Of a stretch of DNA of 64,000 nt, positions 25,462-39,111 are shown piece by piece. Position numbers and translations under genes: made by a program. The DNA comes from Blastocystis sp. Blastoise (lineage: Eukaryota > Sar > Bigyra > Opalinata > Blastocystidae). The number at the start of each line of letters is the position of its first letter. The stretch's first letter is position 1. The stretch is from assembly GCA_039096225.1 (NCBI GenBank), contig JBBPEB010000013.1:1018001-1082000 (forward strand), written 5' to 3'. The notes beneath the pieces are model-generated. The model ran no database searches, was not told the origin of the DNA, and worked only from the letters and a program-made list of their open reading frames with translations.

Positions 25462-26753
25462 ATGTTAAGAATTCATTCATGCGTACCCATGATTCAATTG
25501 ATGAACATGAGAATAGCTATGAGAGCCTTCGCTTCTGCTGCAAAAACAACTGAAGTGGTTAACCCTAATTTAGTAAGTCCTTTTGATGCTATAAAGAAAA
25601 TAAAAGAAAAAGCTACAGCTAAGTTTGATGAATCGATTGATATTGCCATGAATCTCAATGTGAATCCAACAAAACAGAATCAAAATATTCGTGGTGTTAT
25701 TATGTTACCTAATGCTGTTCGTGCTCGTCCTAAAATAGCTGTTTTTACTAGCGAGGATCGTGTCAAAGAAGCATTAGATGCTGGTATATATTAATTAAAT
25801 AAATATATTAATTTATTATTTTTAAATTTACATATATATATACTATTTAATATTATTGTTGCTTTAGGTGCTACTATGGCTGGTTTGAATGATATTATTC
25901 AACAAGTTAAAGATGGTAAAATTGATTTCGATATCGCTGTCGCTACTCCCGATGTTATGTCTAAACTAGGACCTATTGCTAAAGTATATATATTATATTA
26001 TTATTATTATATTTATTATATTTATTATATTTATTATATTTATTATATTTATTCTATTTATTATATTTATTATATTTATAATATATATTATATTTATTAT
26101 ATTTATTATATTTATTATATTTATTATATTTATTATATTTATTATATATATTATATTTATAATATATATTATATATATTATATTTATTATATTTATTATA
26201 TTTATTATATATATTATATTTATTATATTTATAGATATTAGGACCTCGTAAGTTGATGCCTAACGCTAAGGTTGGTACTATATCTACAGATATTAAGGCT
26301 ACAATTGCTGTATGGTTTATAGTTATTCTATATAGATTAATATTATTATTATTATTATCTATTTCTATACTATTATAGGATTGTTTAAAAGGACGTGTAG
26401 AAATTAAAGTTGATAAATGCGGTACTGTTCATGCTTGCTTTGCTAAAGTATTATATATCTTCTATATATCATTCATTCATATATTGGTTTCTATTCAATA
26501 TTTATTATTATAGAGAAGTTTTACAGAAGACCAAATTATTGAAAATCTTAAAACATTTTTAGTATGTTATTTATCTATAATATATTATCATATTCACAAT
26601 TATTTATAGATTAAAGTATATTCGTTTAAACCTGAAACTGTAAAGAAATATGTCGATTCTGTATATATATCTGCCACTATGGGTCCTTCCTTTGAATTAG
26701 ATCTCAAATATATTAATCCATCTTCAAAAACATTCTTTAAACAAATCAATTAA
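25462..26753 (+). CDS. MRPL1: Mitochondrial ribosomal protein uL1m
   Basis: Large-subunit ribosomal protein of the L1 stalk. The start at 25462 gives MLRIHSCVPMIQLMNMRIAM followed by RAFASAAKTT, an arginine- and alanine-containing presequence typical of mitochondrial import. The L1 fold follows: KFDESIDIAMNLNVNPTKQN, IRGVIMLPNAVRARPKIAVF, then across introns ATMAGLNDIIQQVKDGKIDF, ILGPRKLMPNAKVGTI (the rRNA-binding signature, normally LGPRGLMPNPK.GTV), GRVEIKVDKCGTVHACFAK and YISATMGPSFELDL. Stop TAA 26751-26753. The length (about 260 residues) and the presence of the presequence indicate the organellar paralogue rather than cytosolic uL1. The third intron (about 25984-26234) is almost wholly (TATTATATT)-type repeat. 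Its presence implies a translating mitochondrion. Confidence 0.92.
25984..26234 (+). repeat. Intron made of (TTATAT/TTATTA) repeat
   Basis: About 250 bases of tandem tttattata and tatattata units filling an intron of the uL1m gene from its GTATAT donor to its TATAG acceptor. Confidence 0.9.
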
Positions 26754-26954
26754 TTTATTTTTATTTATATTATTTTCATAATGTTATTTGTATTTTCATA
26801 TTGTTCGCTATTATTCAATACTCTTCCATTAATACTACAAACGCAAAACTTTTGTTTTTAAATACAAAGTTACACAAACAAAACAATAAAAGAAAGACCT
26901 GACAAAGTTTAAAGAAAGATTATTCTATTCATAGAATAAAGACGCGAAATTTGT

Positions 26955-27233
26955 TTAATTATTATTCTTAACAAGGTAAATGCCCCAAACAAGACAATAG
27001 ACCCAAGAAGCAAAGATGAAAATACCGGATAAGAATGGTAAGAAAGTTCCACAAATACCAGCAACAATATCAAGAACTAATTGCCAAAGAGCCATCCAAC
27101 CGAAATCACTATTCTTTTCCATACACCAGGCAATTAAAGTACCAAGAATAGGGAAAAAGATATTAACAATAAGAGCAACAAGAGAAGAACTCTTTTGACA
27201 CTTAGGGATTCTCCAGAACATTTCCATACCCAT
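26955..27233 (-). CDS. Small two-to-three-helix membrane protein, STUM/SPEC3-like
   Basis: Single exon of 92 residues, starting MGMEMFWRIPKCQKSSSLVA. The first membrane helix reads LVALIVNIFFPILGTLIAWC, which fits the STUM/SPEC3 signature (IP-C, then N..FPG/ILGT). A second region has LWQLVLDIVAGICGTFLPFL followed by SGIFIFASWVYCLVWGIYLV, comparable with the W.W....G...V end of that family. The charged tail is short (KNNN). SPEC3 is a ciliary protein in sea urchin, and STUM acts in mechanosensing neurons of Drosophila; a role here cannot be inferred. The Pmp3/YqaE family of small membrane proteins is an alternative but fits less well. Intronless, with its 3' end facing the uL1m 3' end at 200 bases. 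Confidence 0.6.
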   Translation of the reverse strand: MGMEMFWRIPKCQKSSSLVALIVNIFFPILGTLIAWCMEKNSDFGWMALWQLVLDIVAGICGTFLPFLSGIFIFASWVYCLVWGIYLVKNNN

Positions 27234-28733
27234 TTTCTTTATTAATTTAGTAACAAATGTAAAACAACTATAATAAATAAAAATGACAAAAATTTAAACT
27301 AAAAGATTCAAAATATAAATAGGTCCTCAATTATTGTTGAGATATGTACCTAATTTCTGGTGTTTTTTACTGATGAATTCGTTTCATTAAAACTCCTTTT
27401 TATTTATATGAAATATTCAACTTTTTCTCCTTAATTAACTAATACTATTACGGGAGGTTTCAAGACCATTTAAGAATAAGAGTTGTTTAATAACCTTATT
27501 GGTACATATTTTTTAGTATTTTTCTACAGAATATGTTCAGTTATCTATTTATCCATCTAATTCATCATAAATTGTTGATTCCTTAGAATGACGCAACCAG
27601 TGTTTTTGATGATTCCCCTTTTCATTCTTCGAATAGAAGCTCCTTCTAAAGAACAATTAGTAAAACTCTTAAGAAACTCAAGATAATTGGTTATATTACT
27701 TTGTTTTAATAAAACTAGAATAAACAATAACGACGAATGTATTGACTCTATTCACAAGTTTTATTCTATCTTTTTTATATATTACGAACTCTTTAAAGAG
27801 TCTTTAGATTTTAAACATAATTCCTAATATAGAAGATGACATTTGTAAACGGTAATATATGCTCATGAAAAAATATGGTATTTTTAAATCGATTAGCGGC
27901 ATTCATTTTGATTATTGATTAATTTTTATGTATCTTGGGTTGAAACTTTACTTCATAGAAAATTTTATAGAAATAGATGAATATAAAAATGCCTCTCTTT
28001 GTTAATATTTATATTTTTCTTTTTAAGAATGTTTATATCTTCGTATTCCAGTAATTTGAATGTCAAATAAATTATTCAGCTATGTGTATATTGTTATAGA
28101 ATACCAACGATGATTGTTTATGTATTAATCTAAGTTATTGATCATAAAGAAATGTTTTCACTATGGTACAGTATATCCTAATTCAAATATATCCTCTATT
28201 TTATATCAAAAATAAAAACAAAGAACATAATCAAGATTTCATCTTTTCATCTTTATATTAAAATAGTGGATATTGATTTTCTATTGTGATATATACTATA
28301 TATTGTTTATAAATATCTAGAATAATGTGAGAAGCAATATGTTTTGTAAAAAAAACGCATATTTGTTTTAAAATATTTCTTAAATACCTACATTCACATT
28401 AATTCCCAAAAAATAAAATAAAATTGATTTAATATATATATTTTTTGAAGAATTGTATCTAAAAAACAAAGTCGAAAATTTTAATAAAAAAAATTAACTA
28501 TAAATGATAGTAGTTTTTTTATAAAAGAAAAAAAAATATTTATAGAATTCAACAATATTAACAAAACAATTGTATTTAAAACAAATGAAACGTTTAGAAA
28601 TAAAAATTATTAAAAATGATATAAGAAATAAAGCAAAGCATATTCTATTTTATGAAGACATAAAATAGAATAATTTTTATTACTTTAAAAAGGATTATAT
28701 ATAATGAAAATAAATAAGTATAAATATAAATAT
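27234..28733. other. 1.5-kb intergenic region, no gene seen
   Basis: This lies between the promoter of the STUM-like gene and the 3' end of the PA14 receptor gene. Composition is less microsatellite-rich than the introns. No open frame above 60 codons and no RNA gene were recognised. Confidence 0.6.
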
Positions 28734-31700
28734 TTAAACTCTAACTTTCTTATTATTTTCACTTCCCTTCTTAATACTACTATGTTCTTTCAGTTTATTA
28801 CTACCAGCTTTTCTTGAAGATTTTTTGGTTCTAAAGACAATGCAAGCAACAATGAATACAACAGCAAAAGCAGCAAGAATAGCTAAGATAACAATAACAG
28901 TAATAACAACAGCACCAAGAGAAGTAGATTTGACGACACTAGGAGTTTGAACTAAAACAACTTCAGTTGTATCAGGGAAAATATTTTTATTTAAAGCTTT
29001 TAAGTTATTAGCAATAGTAAGAGCATTAGCATTAAGAGATAAAGCAGTTGTATCAGCACTACCATTATCAGAAGTTACTCTTAAATAACATTGAGCAGCA
29101 GAAACACTTCCTGAAGAAGCATCAGTATATAAGAAAGTTTCAACATTTGAAGAAGAAATACCTAATAAAGTAGATAATACAGTCTTAAGAACAATATCAC
29201 CACCATTATTCATACCTTCTAAAGTAACAGCATTAATCTTAATAATAGTATCAATATAAGCTTTTCCACCAGGAGGACTATTAGCTTTACAATTAGTCAT
29301 ATCAACAGCATTCCAAGAAGGAGTAATAAGAGCATCAGAACAATGTCTACTTTGAAGACCAAAATAATCACTAGGACAATTAGCAGTAACTGTAGTACCA
29401 CTTTGAGCAGTAGGGAAACTACCTTCAGGGAAACAATAAGTAATATGACAAGAGAAGAATTTAATTTCAGATAATTGAGTACGAGAAGCACCACCTTGAG
29501 TAGCAGTAATTTCTAATTTAAAAGTATTATAAGCTTTAGTAGATGAAGTTAACCACCATTCTCTCATTTGTTTACGTTCACTCCAAATAGATAATTGATT
29601 TACTTCTAATAAAGTATCCCAAGTAATCTTATCATTACTACCCTTTAAAGTAAATATACGAGGATCACGTTCAGAATAATCATTACCAGAATATAATTGT
29701 ATCTTATTAATAAAATCTCTTCTATCAAAATTAAATTCTAATTGAGCATAAGCAGGTAAACCATCTTCTAACCATTTAGTATCTGTAGAATCATCAAAAG
29801 CATAATCAACAGATTCAAAAGGCATATTATAAGAACCACTATTTGTAAGTGAATATCCATTAATTCTATTAATACAAGTACCTTGTAAAAGAGTAGCATA
29901 TAAATCAAAATCAAAACTTGTAGTAGAAACATCCTTTCTATGAATTTCAACACAAATATAATTAACACCATTCTTTAATTGATGAGAACCAGCAGAAGTA
30001 CGTCTATATATATAAGCATCATATTTAGCAGTAGCAAGAGTACCAGCATTTACATCACCACTAGCCATATTCATTCTATAAATTTCTTGTCCATTAACAT
30101 ATACAATACAACCTTCAACAAAATATAAAGAAATATCAATAAGAGGATATTTAGTAATATCATCAATAGAGAATGATTGTCTTAAATAAATAGCATTAGA
30201 TACAAAGTTAGGATAAGAACCTTTCTTACCAGTAGACCAACTTCCATCATTAAAATCAGTAGAAGTCCAACCGTTAATAAAAGCAGTACTTACTTTCCAA
30301 GTACTTTCTTTATGTATACTACTTTCAACATTAATAGTAACACTATAAGGAGAAGTCTCAACAACAGGAGCAGTCCATTTTCCTAATAAATTACCATTTT
30401 CTTCATATAAAGCTACATAACTATTAGGAGCCCAACCATCATTATATTGATCAAAAAGATTTAATTCAAAGTTACCATAACTAAGACAAATAGCATAGAA
30501 TCTCTTTTCTTTATCATTTCTAGTACTACCAGTAAATATAGTTTCACCATTTTGAGTAATAGTAAATGTTTCTTGAACATTACCAATATCAGCAACTCTT
30601 TCTATTTTAATTAAAGTCTTACTATCACCACAAGAAATAACATTAACAGAAAAAGAAGCAGGAGAAGAAATACCTCCAGGACCAGTAACAGTAACTTGAT
30701 AATTAAATGTACCATAAGCAGGCCAATAACCATCAATTTGACCTTTATATACATTGAAAACAGCAGTTGAAGGAAGAGCAGGACTAAAAGTAGCTGTCTT
30801 ATAACCTCCAGTAATAGTGAATTTTATAGGATCTACATCTTGTAATCTGTAAGCAGTTCTCGTAGTAGTAGGTCCAGTAATAGTAGGCATACCAAAAGTA
30901 GTTGTAAATATATTTTCATAAACAGCAGGAGAAGCAGTAGAACCACCAGCAACAGTCTTTGTTAAAACAACAGTTAAATCATCTCTATAAAAAGCATAAG
31001 AACAACCTTCAGTAGAAGTACATTCAAAAATATGAGTTAATGTAGCACTAGGATTAAAACAATGTCTATATTCACCAATACTACCAGATTGAGAAGTACC
31101 TACAGTAGCACCTTCTTTGATTTTTATATTACCTGTACCTTTAAGAATTTGAGTATACCAATATCTATCATTATTACAACCATTTACTTTAAGAGTAACA
31201 GTAGTAGTTGCACAACCACCTTGATTACAAGCTTTAAGAGTAAACATAGTAGCTACATTAAGAGCTTCTTGAGGAGTACCTTTAAACCAACCAGAATAAC
31301 TTTCAATATAAATACCACGAGGAGGTTCAGGAGTACAACTCCAAGTATCAATACGACCATTATAATAAGGTCTAAATTCGAAATAAACACCTATAGTAGG
31401 TTCAAAAACAGAAGGAATATCAGCATTATTATATTTATATGTGAAACCATTAGGAGCTTCAAGATAATCGACTTGTAATTCAAAACTGCCTTTATAAGAT
31501 CCATTCATTATAGTATAAGTTTTATAAGCAGTGTCAGCAGTAGCTGTACCAAGAATAGCACCACTAGAAGCATCAAGACTAAGACCAGCAGGAAGAGCAG
31601 GAGAAGAAGGATCTAATGAATAACTACCAGAGGCTGTAGCACCTAACCAAACAGGAGTATTACTAATAATAGGCATACCTCTAAAAGCAATATATTTCTT

Positions 31701-33788
31701 ATTCTTATAAGAAAGAGATGTAGTAGGAACATGGAACCAATTCGTAGTAGGAATAACTTCATAAACATTATTATTAGGTCTCTTCCAACTTATAATAATA
31801 CCATTACCATAAGCTTGTTCGAAATATTTTACCATAACTGGATAATAACCAACTTTAGAAATAGCAACTTGTTTAATAGCAACATCTTCAATACCACCAA
31901 TTCTCCATTGTTCAAGAATAGCTTCATCATTAAAATAGAGACGGAAACCATCATCAGCTTGACCAGCAAATTCCCAAACACCAATTTCATCAAAATAAAT
32001 ATAACCTTCAAAAGTAGCATAAACACGTTGCCACATATCAGAACTAAGACCAGTAGATAAAACACCATCTCCATTAGTATCAGGATAATAAATATTACCT
32101 TCTACACGACGTACACGTAAATCAGTAATAAAATCACTGAAATCTTTATAACTACTAAGATCACCATTATCTTGAATCTTATACCAGGAAGCAATAAGAC
32201 CAGCAGCAGGTTGACTAACTATATTTATAGTAATAGTAGCTTCACAAGAACCCATTTGACCACTCATAGTAACAGTATAAGTACCAGAAATAGGACTAGC
32301 AGTAGCACCTGAAATATTACCCTTTTCATCAATAGTAAGACCAACAGGAAGAGAAGGAGACACAGTGAATGATTGAGCAAGACCACTAGAGAAAACAGGA
32401 CGAGCTACCATAATATTATTACCAGCAATACCAGTAATAGGTTCATATTTTAAGAAAGTAGGAGCACGACCACCAATTCTAGTATTAGATTCAGATAATA
32501 ATTGATAAGAAATAGATAAAGCATCAGATTTGAACCAAACATGAAGTTTAGCACCAAGATTAATATCAAAGTAAGTAATAAAGATTAAATGTTTACCAGC
32601 AGTTAATTGAATATTATTTTCAACAGTACCACCACCACAACCTCTAGTTTGAACAGCTACAGTATTAAAATCATCAATATAAACAGAAGCACCATCATCA
32701 GATTCTACTTTAAAAGTATATTCACCAGTAGATGCAATAACAATATAACCAGTATAATAAGCACCCCAGAAATCACGGAAACGATCATCAAGTCCAGGAA
32801 TAACATGACCACCAGTAGAACTACTCCATTCATCACTGAAATCAATAGATGTATGACGAAGAGATACTTTAGCATCATTAGAATTATAGAATAATCTGCT
32901 TGGATGATTACACATTTGCATAGTAGTATAATAGAATCCAGTTAAGCCACCAAGGGTCATAGTACTTTGATCAACAACTTCAAAAGAGAATGTAGTTGAA
33001 ACAGAACCAAGAGTATTTTGAGCAGTAACAGTATAAGTAGTAGCAACCTTAACAGCACTAGGAGTACCAGAAATAACACCAGTAGCAGGATCAATACTCA
33101 TTCCAGCAGGTAAAGCAGGAGAGATTGAGTAAAGAGAGAAATAAGAATCACTTCTAGGATAATAAGATTCCATAAGAAGACCAGAATAAGCTTTAGCAGT
33201 CTTAAAACCATAAGAAAGATAAGTAGCTTTAGCAGAAACTAGAAGAAGATATATATATAATAATAAGAATAATGTATAAGAAGATATATATAAAATAATA
33301 AGAATATCTTATAAGAATATATATATAAAATAATAAGAATAATGTATAAAAGATATATATATAAAATAATAAGAATAATGTATAAAAGATATATATATAA
33401 TAATAAGAATAATTTATAAGCAGCTTATAAATGAGAAAATAATGAAATAAACACAAAGAAAAGAAAACAATACAAGAGTCTAAAACTAAATCAAATAAAT
33501 ACCAGCAATAGACATCTTGACAGTAACACCTTCAAATCGGATATAACTAGTAATTAAATATTCTTTAGGGTATTGACCTTTAACAGGAGTACCAGAAATT
33601 ACACCATTAACAATAGAGAGACCTTCAGGGAGTGTTGGTTTTGCAAAGAGGACACCACCATCTCCACCAGTACAAGTGACAGTAGGCATAGCAGTACCAG
33701 CAGTTAAGATTAATTCCGATTGACTACAAACGATATCAGCAGCACTTGTTAAAAGTGCAAGAACAGCAATGACAAAGAAAAATTTCAT
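28734..33788 (-). CDS. Type I surface receptor with PA14, Ig-like and discoidin domains
   Basis: About 1,600 residues in two exons: 33788-33489 and one huge exon (about 33239-28734). The start MKFFFVIAVLALLTSAADIV is a signal peptide. Ig-like repeats of the 'putative Ig' type recur, with the LP.GLSI..G.ISGTP motif (for example PTLPEGLSIVNGVISGTPVK, PALPAGMSIDPATGVISGTP and SPALPAGLSLDASSGAILGT). Two PA14-like carbohydrate-binding domains are at residues about 195-350 (GEYTFKVESDDGASVYIDD) and 445-600 (GVWEFAGQADDGFRLYFNDE). An F5/8-type C (discoidin) domain is at about 1226-1363 (DDSTDTKWLEDG, ending EIKFFSC), then a Cys-rich segment (FGLQSRHCSD). A membrane helix near 1535-1560 (VVITVIVILAILAAFAVVFI) precedes a short, very basic tail (RTKKSSRKAGSNKLKEHSSI). 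It is probably an adhesion or carbohydrate-sensing receptor. The single 4.5-kb exon is striking among intron-rich neighbours. Confidence 0.88.
33240..33485 (-). repeat. Intron with tandem ~42-base repeat
   Basis: The only intron of the PA14 receptor gene contains about four imperfect copies of aaaataataagaataatgta followed by taaaagatatatatat (33245-33415). Confidence 0.85.
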
Positions 33789-34895
33789 TTTCTCACTTAA
33801 ATTTAAAGTAACCAAATAGAAAATAAAATATGTGAAAAGATCTATTTGAAAATGAAACTGACTGTTCCGAAAAGAGGAAGACCGAGTTCTCCAAAAAAAC
33901 AAAAACACATCTTTAAAGTCAAAAGGGAGATATAATTGGACAGAATAAAAACAGGAACGCATATGTTAGTCACGAAATGACTCAATTGACATTTACCCTG
34001 TAATAGACGGCATTATTCTTGGGAATATCTTTAGTGGCAGGATATCTGAGAAAAGAGACTGTATTCATCGATTCCCCTAAGAATATTGAAAAATAATCGA
34101 GATAAAAAGGTGATTATAACTTCAATCATAACGATTATTCTATGGAGATTTTGGGATACAAATGACACACAAGTCAGTTCTTGACCAATCATATCGCTCG
34201 TAAATGAAGCACAAAACACAATGGCTTGGAATGAGATTGAGATTCAATTGAGATTATTAATGTCTGAGGATTATCCAATAAAAATGAGATCCAAAAACAC
34301 CTCAATACTCAGTGAAGATTAGATTCTGGAATTCTTGGATTGTTTTCTATCTATTCGAATAACGTTTTACTTTTGATCTGAATAATTGATATCTATTGAT
34401 GTTTCCGTTTTTGTTGATACATCTTTTTCGTCTTTAAAGAGAATTAAAAGAGTGTTTTTTTATGTGAACGATCTACTTTTGGGTTGTTCCCTATAGATTC
34501 TATTGTCTATAGCTATTCAGAGAATATGTAATAATCATATAAATGAAATGTTTTATTGAAAAAAAGAATAACAAAATTGAATTCAAATTTTCAGCAATAT
34601 ATTGTTCATTTTAATAAGTTATTTTTAATGTTGCATTATCATAATTCTCTAAATAATAAAAAAAAAAATAAATGATATTCATTATTTTTATACGAAATAC
34701 ATCTTTGATTTCAAAATATGAGGGATCAACACGATATTTCTATGTTGAATTTTATTATAACATCATGATAGAATAATGAGAACTAAACTAGATACAAGAA
34801 AGAACTAAATTGAAAGAAAAAAACTAGATAGTCATATAGAAAAGATAGAGAGAGATAATTTACAATAAATAAATAATATATAAAATAATATAATT
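33789..34895. other. Intergenic region upstream of the PA14 receptor
   Basis: No gene seen. The frame upstream of 33788 is open to 33962, but the extension (MRSCFYSVQLYLPFDF) precedes a perfect signal peptide and is rejected as coding. This stretch, of nearer-balanced composition, should hold the receptor promoter and the acyl-CoA synthetase 3' flank. Confidence 0.55.
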
Positions 34896-37800
34896 TTAGA
34901 TCACTTGTCCTTCTGCATACATATTCACAATATCGTCCTATAAGATAATAAATTATTAAATATAATATAATATAAATATATATATATAAGAATAAAATAT
35001 GTCTATGATCATGATAAATAATAAATAACTATATACATGATATTTATCGGTAGTTACAGTACGTTTAAGTTTGAGGGATGGAGTAAGAATATTATTCTCA
35101 GGGGTCCAACCAACAGGTTCTAGCAATACATTTCGAATACGTTCAAATCCAAATAACTATAAGAAGAGATAATAATAATAAAACTATTATTATTGTATAT
35201 ATTATTTATATTATATATATTATTATGTTATATTATTGATTTTTCTTTTTTTACTAAACATAAACATAAATATATATATACTCCATTATCAACAGCTGTT
35301 TGATTAATGACTTTAAGTACTTCATTTCGAACACGTTTATCTTTGCATATAGTTTCAAAGGAAGTAGCAGGATCGATATCCTTCAAAGCATCAGTTTTAG
35401 AAATTAAATTAAATAATTGATGTTTATTAGGAACAACTACACCTACAATATATGATTGATAACTATCGCCGTACACAAAGATCTGTTCCACCAAACTATT
35501 TAATAAGTATATCTATATATATGTAAATTATGAATATTTAGTAGATTTATATATATATATATATATTGGATTATAAGTATATATAAAATACATTTTCAAT
35601 TTTTTCAACAGCAATATATTCACCTTGTGCTAATTTGAATATATTTTTAATTCTATCAATTAATTGAATACTATGATTATCTTTACGAATATAGCCTATA
35701 TCTCCAGTATGGAACCATCCATCTTCATCTATAGATTGTTTGGTTAACTCTGGTTCTTTATAATAACCTTTAAATAAACCAGGACCACGAAGAAGAACTT
35801 CACCACGTCCCTCAATAGATATAGGATCTTTGGATCCGTCAGCACGTGAACTCACATGTTCTGTATCTGTCCAATTATAATTTTTCTCAGGGACATTACT
35901 TAACTATCAATAAAGAATATAATATAATAGTAGAGGATATTAATGAATGAATTATTATAAGAAGAGAAAGAAATAGATAATATATATTTATATATATATA
36001 TACTTTAAGTTCAAGACAAGTTACAGGAGCACCACAATTACCAACAGTAAGTACATCTAAAGCAGAAGAACAACAAGTACCTACATTTTATAATTATTAT
36101 ATATGTATATATAAGAAGAATAAATATGTATGTATATATAAGAAGAATATATATATATATATACCTCCACCAGTTTCAGTCATACCATATCCATTCATCA
36201 TAGGAGCACTATATATATATATATATATATATTATTATATATATTATTATTATATATATTATTATATATATTATTATTATTATTATTATATATAGAATAC
36301 CTGAATACACATTTAAAGAAAGTAGATATATCATCAGCAAGAGGTGCAGATCCATTAAGGAACCATCGAATCCTATCGAAACCGACTTTGGATGCAATCG
36401 ACTTAAAGAGAATACGGTCATAAAGGGAATGAGTACACTGATTCCAACGTAAATTATGGATCTATATTATAACATATTATATAATTAAGTTAAATATAAT
36501 AAATATAAAGTTAATATAATATAATATAATATAATATAAATAAAACTAATAAAATAAAATAAATTAAAATAATATAAAATATAAAATAAAATACAAAATA
36601 AATATAAAATTAAATTAAAATAAAATAAAATACAATAAATATAAATATACAATAAATATACTTTAGTATTAAGTGCATGAAGGAAAAGCCATTGTTTCCA
36701 AGAAGCTTGACTGGATACATTTTGATTTAATATATTATAGATACGATTGAATAGACGAGGAACAGAGATGAAGACAGTAGGGTGAAGACATCTTAAATCA
36801 TCTACTATATTCTTTACATTACCCTATATAGTATAATAATAATAATAAAGATCAGAAATAATAATTTCTATAATATATAGATATATACACTGAAATATCC
36901 AATACAAGCACCATTATAAAGTGCGTTAGCCTCAACGAATCGTTCGAACACGTGAGCTAACGGCAAATATCCCATAACAACATCATTAGGATGAAGACCA
37001 ATCTCATAATGAGTAGCAATAGCTATAGTTAAAGCAAGCATATTCCCGTGGGAAAGAATAACACCTTTAGGAGTGGAGGTAGTTCCAGAAGTAAAGCAAA
37101 TAGTACATATATCATCATATCCACATTCATTTGGAGCCACAGTAAATGTACTACCCTATATATATATTATATATTATATATATTATATACTATACTATAT
37201 ATTATATTATATTATATATATTATATACTATACTATATATTATATTATATTATATATACAAGTTTGATAAGATCATGTATAAAATAGATATTTAATCCTT
37301 GTTCTTTTGATTCTTTCTTTAATTCTTCATCAATATCATCAAACTATATATATATTTATTATTTATTATCCTATAATATATATATATATATACATAGATA
37401 ATATTCTTCAAAGCTTCACATCCACCTTGTTTCTTAATTCCAAGAATATTCTTAATTTCATTGCTACCACTAGCAAATACGGTTACTAAATTTGTTGTTT
37501 TGAAAATATAACTATATATAAGAATTGTTATTTTAGAAATATATAAGTAGAATAATAATTCTTTATTAATAATAGTATATTTAAATAATTATAAAAATAA
37601 TTCTTTATTAATAATAGTATATTCAAATAATTATAATTTTTTATTAATAATAGTATATTCAAATAATTATAATTCTTTATTAATAATAGTATATTCAAAT
37701 AATTATAATAATATAAGCTGAAGATTCAGGACCAAGTGAATCATATAAAGTGACAACTGCTGCGTCACAGTAATAGCACGCGTATTCCGCGAGTACCCAT

Positions 37801-38435
37801 TCATATCGAGTACGTGAATATATACCAACCATACGAGCCTATATAAACAATATAAATATATATATATATTTAAAAAATAAATAACATAACAATAAATATA
37901 AATAAAAAATAGTAAACAAAAATAAATAATAACAATAAAACAAACAAAAATAAATAACAATAAATATAACATAATATAAATAAAAAGAATACATGTTCAC
38001 CAGAAGAATGAGGAAGATTAGCATCATCATTTTCAGGAACAAGTTGTTCATGGATCATCGCAGAACCAAGATTTTTAATCATTTCAGAAACTTCATGAAA
38101 ACTATAGTATTATAATCAAGGATAAATATTAATGAATCAAAAATATTATATATAGTATTTATCATTATTTTAGATATTTATATATACTTGAACCACTGAT
38201 ATTCTTGAAGAACACCATCAACTACAGGTCTATAACCAAGACATTTATGTTTCTCATCAAGTTGAACTCCATGTAAGAATTGTTCATATAAATTGTGTAC
38301 AGTGTCACTCTTTCCATATTCTAACCCATCAACTGCATTTAATTTTCTATATATAGGGCCAGAAGAACTACCATCGACCTTTGTTCCTTCTATTTCCTTC
38401 ATATAAATGACAGGACATTCATCTTTTTTACCCAT
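34896..38435 (-). CDS. ACSL: Long-chain acyl-CoA synthetase
   Basis: Activates fatty acids to acyl-CoA through an acyl-AMP intermediate. About 14 exons. The start at 38435 gives MGKKDECPVIYMKEIEGTKV. Conserved segments in order: NAVDGLEYGKSDTVHNLYEQ, a YEW block (MVGIYSRTRYEWVLAEYACY), the AMP-binding P-loop TICFTSGTTSTPKGVILSHG (about 37080), GYLPLAHVFERFVEANALYN, a YGMTETG motif followed by GTCC (about 36180 and 36075), the FACS signature with GWFHTGDIGYIRKDNHSIQL then IDRIKNIFKLAQGEYIAVEK (about 35600-35750), and the C-terminal NILTPSLKLKRTVT ending YAEGQVI (TAA 34898-34896). The order matches eukaryotic ACSL/FAA proteins. No N-terminal membrane helix is apparent. Catalytic motifs are intact. 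Introns carry (TA)n and, at 37556-37705, a tandem repeat. Confidence 0.93.
37556..37705 (-). repeat. Tandem ~38-base repeat in ACSL intron
   Basis: Four near-identical copies of ttctttattaataatagtat followed by attcaaataattataa, differing by single bases and a short A insertion in the first copy. Confidence 0.9.
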
Positions 38436-39111
38436 CTTTGAATTACAATATAAAAATAAAATTATATATTCAAATAGTTTATAATTTAATTATATTTTTA
38501 TCTTTTATTTGATTGTTTTCTTTATAGAATAGATACAATCCATTCAAAAAAGAGTTGCTCATTATTTGTCTTTACCACGATTATCGCCTTTATTGCCTAT
38601 CTTTTCTATTGGGAAACTAGATGAAATTAACCAATAATAATCGTAAACACTCCTCTTTTGTAACCGTCAATTCTAGAAACAGACATTCCATTCTATTCGA
38701 ACTTCTTTTTCTATTCATTTAGGAATATCCTCTATAGAAAAAAAAATAACGAATTTCTTAATACAACCCGATAAAACTATTTTATTATTGGATAAATGTA
38801 ATTCATTAGAATTCTTTTTTTATTTCCAGTTTAAAATATCATTTTTAAAATAAAACAAAACAAATCTTATGAAAAACAGTTTATTTACAACTATAAATAC
38901 AATTCATATATTTTAAACAATAATACATTATATATATTGTTCATAATTCGAAGTAATAAACAGATAACTTAAATAATAAAAATAGAAACAGATCAATAAA
39001 GCAAAAAAGAGAAGAATAGAACAAGTAGATTTAATGAATAATACATAATCATTATCTACTAGATGAATTATATAATAATATTGTAATTTCAAAATAATAA
39101 CAAAATCAAAT
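38436..39111. other. Intergenic region between ACSL and GMD
   Basis: Promoter side of ACSL and 3' flank of GMD. The open frame 38928-39119 on the - strand runs from the GMD stop and is not credible as a gene. Confidence 0.6.

Noticed and set aside
25106-25468. 120-codon + frame before uL1m
   Set aside because: It overlaps the uL1m start, has no family features, and fits promoter DNA.
31062-32894. Several + strand open frames of 95-138 codons
   Set aside because: They are antisense to the PA14 receptor exon and have Ser/Thr/Ile/Asn bias expected from the complement of its codons.
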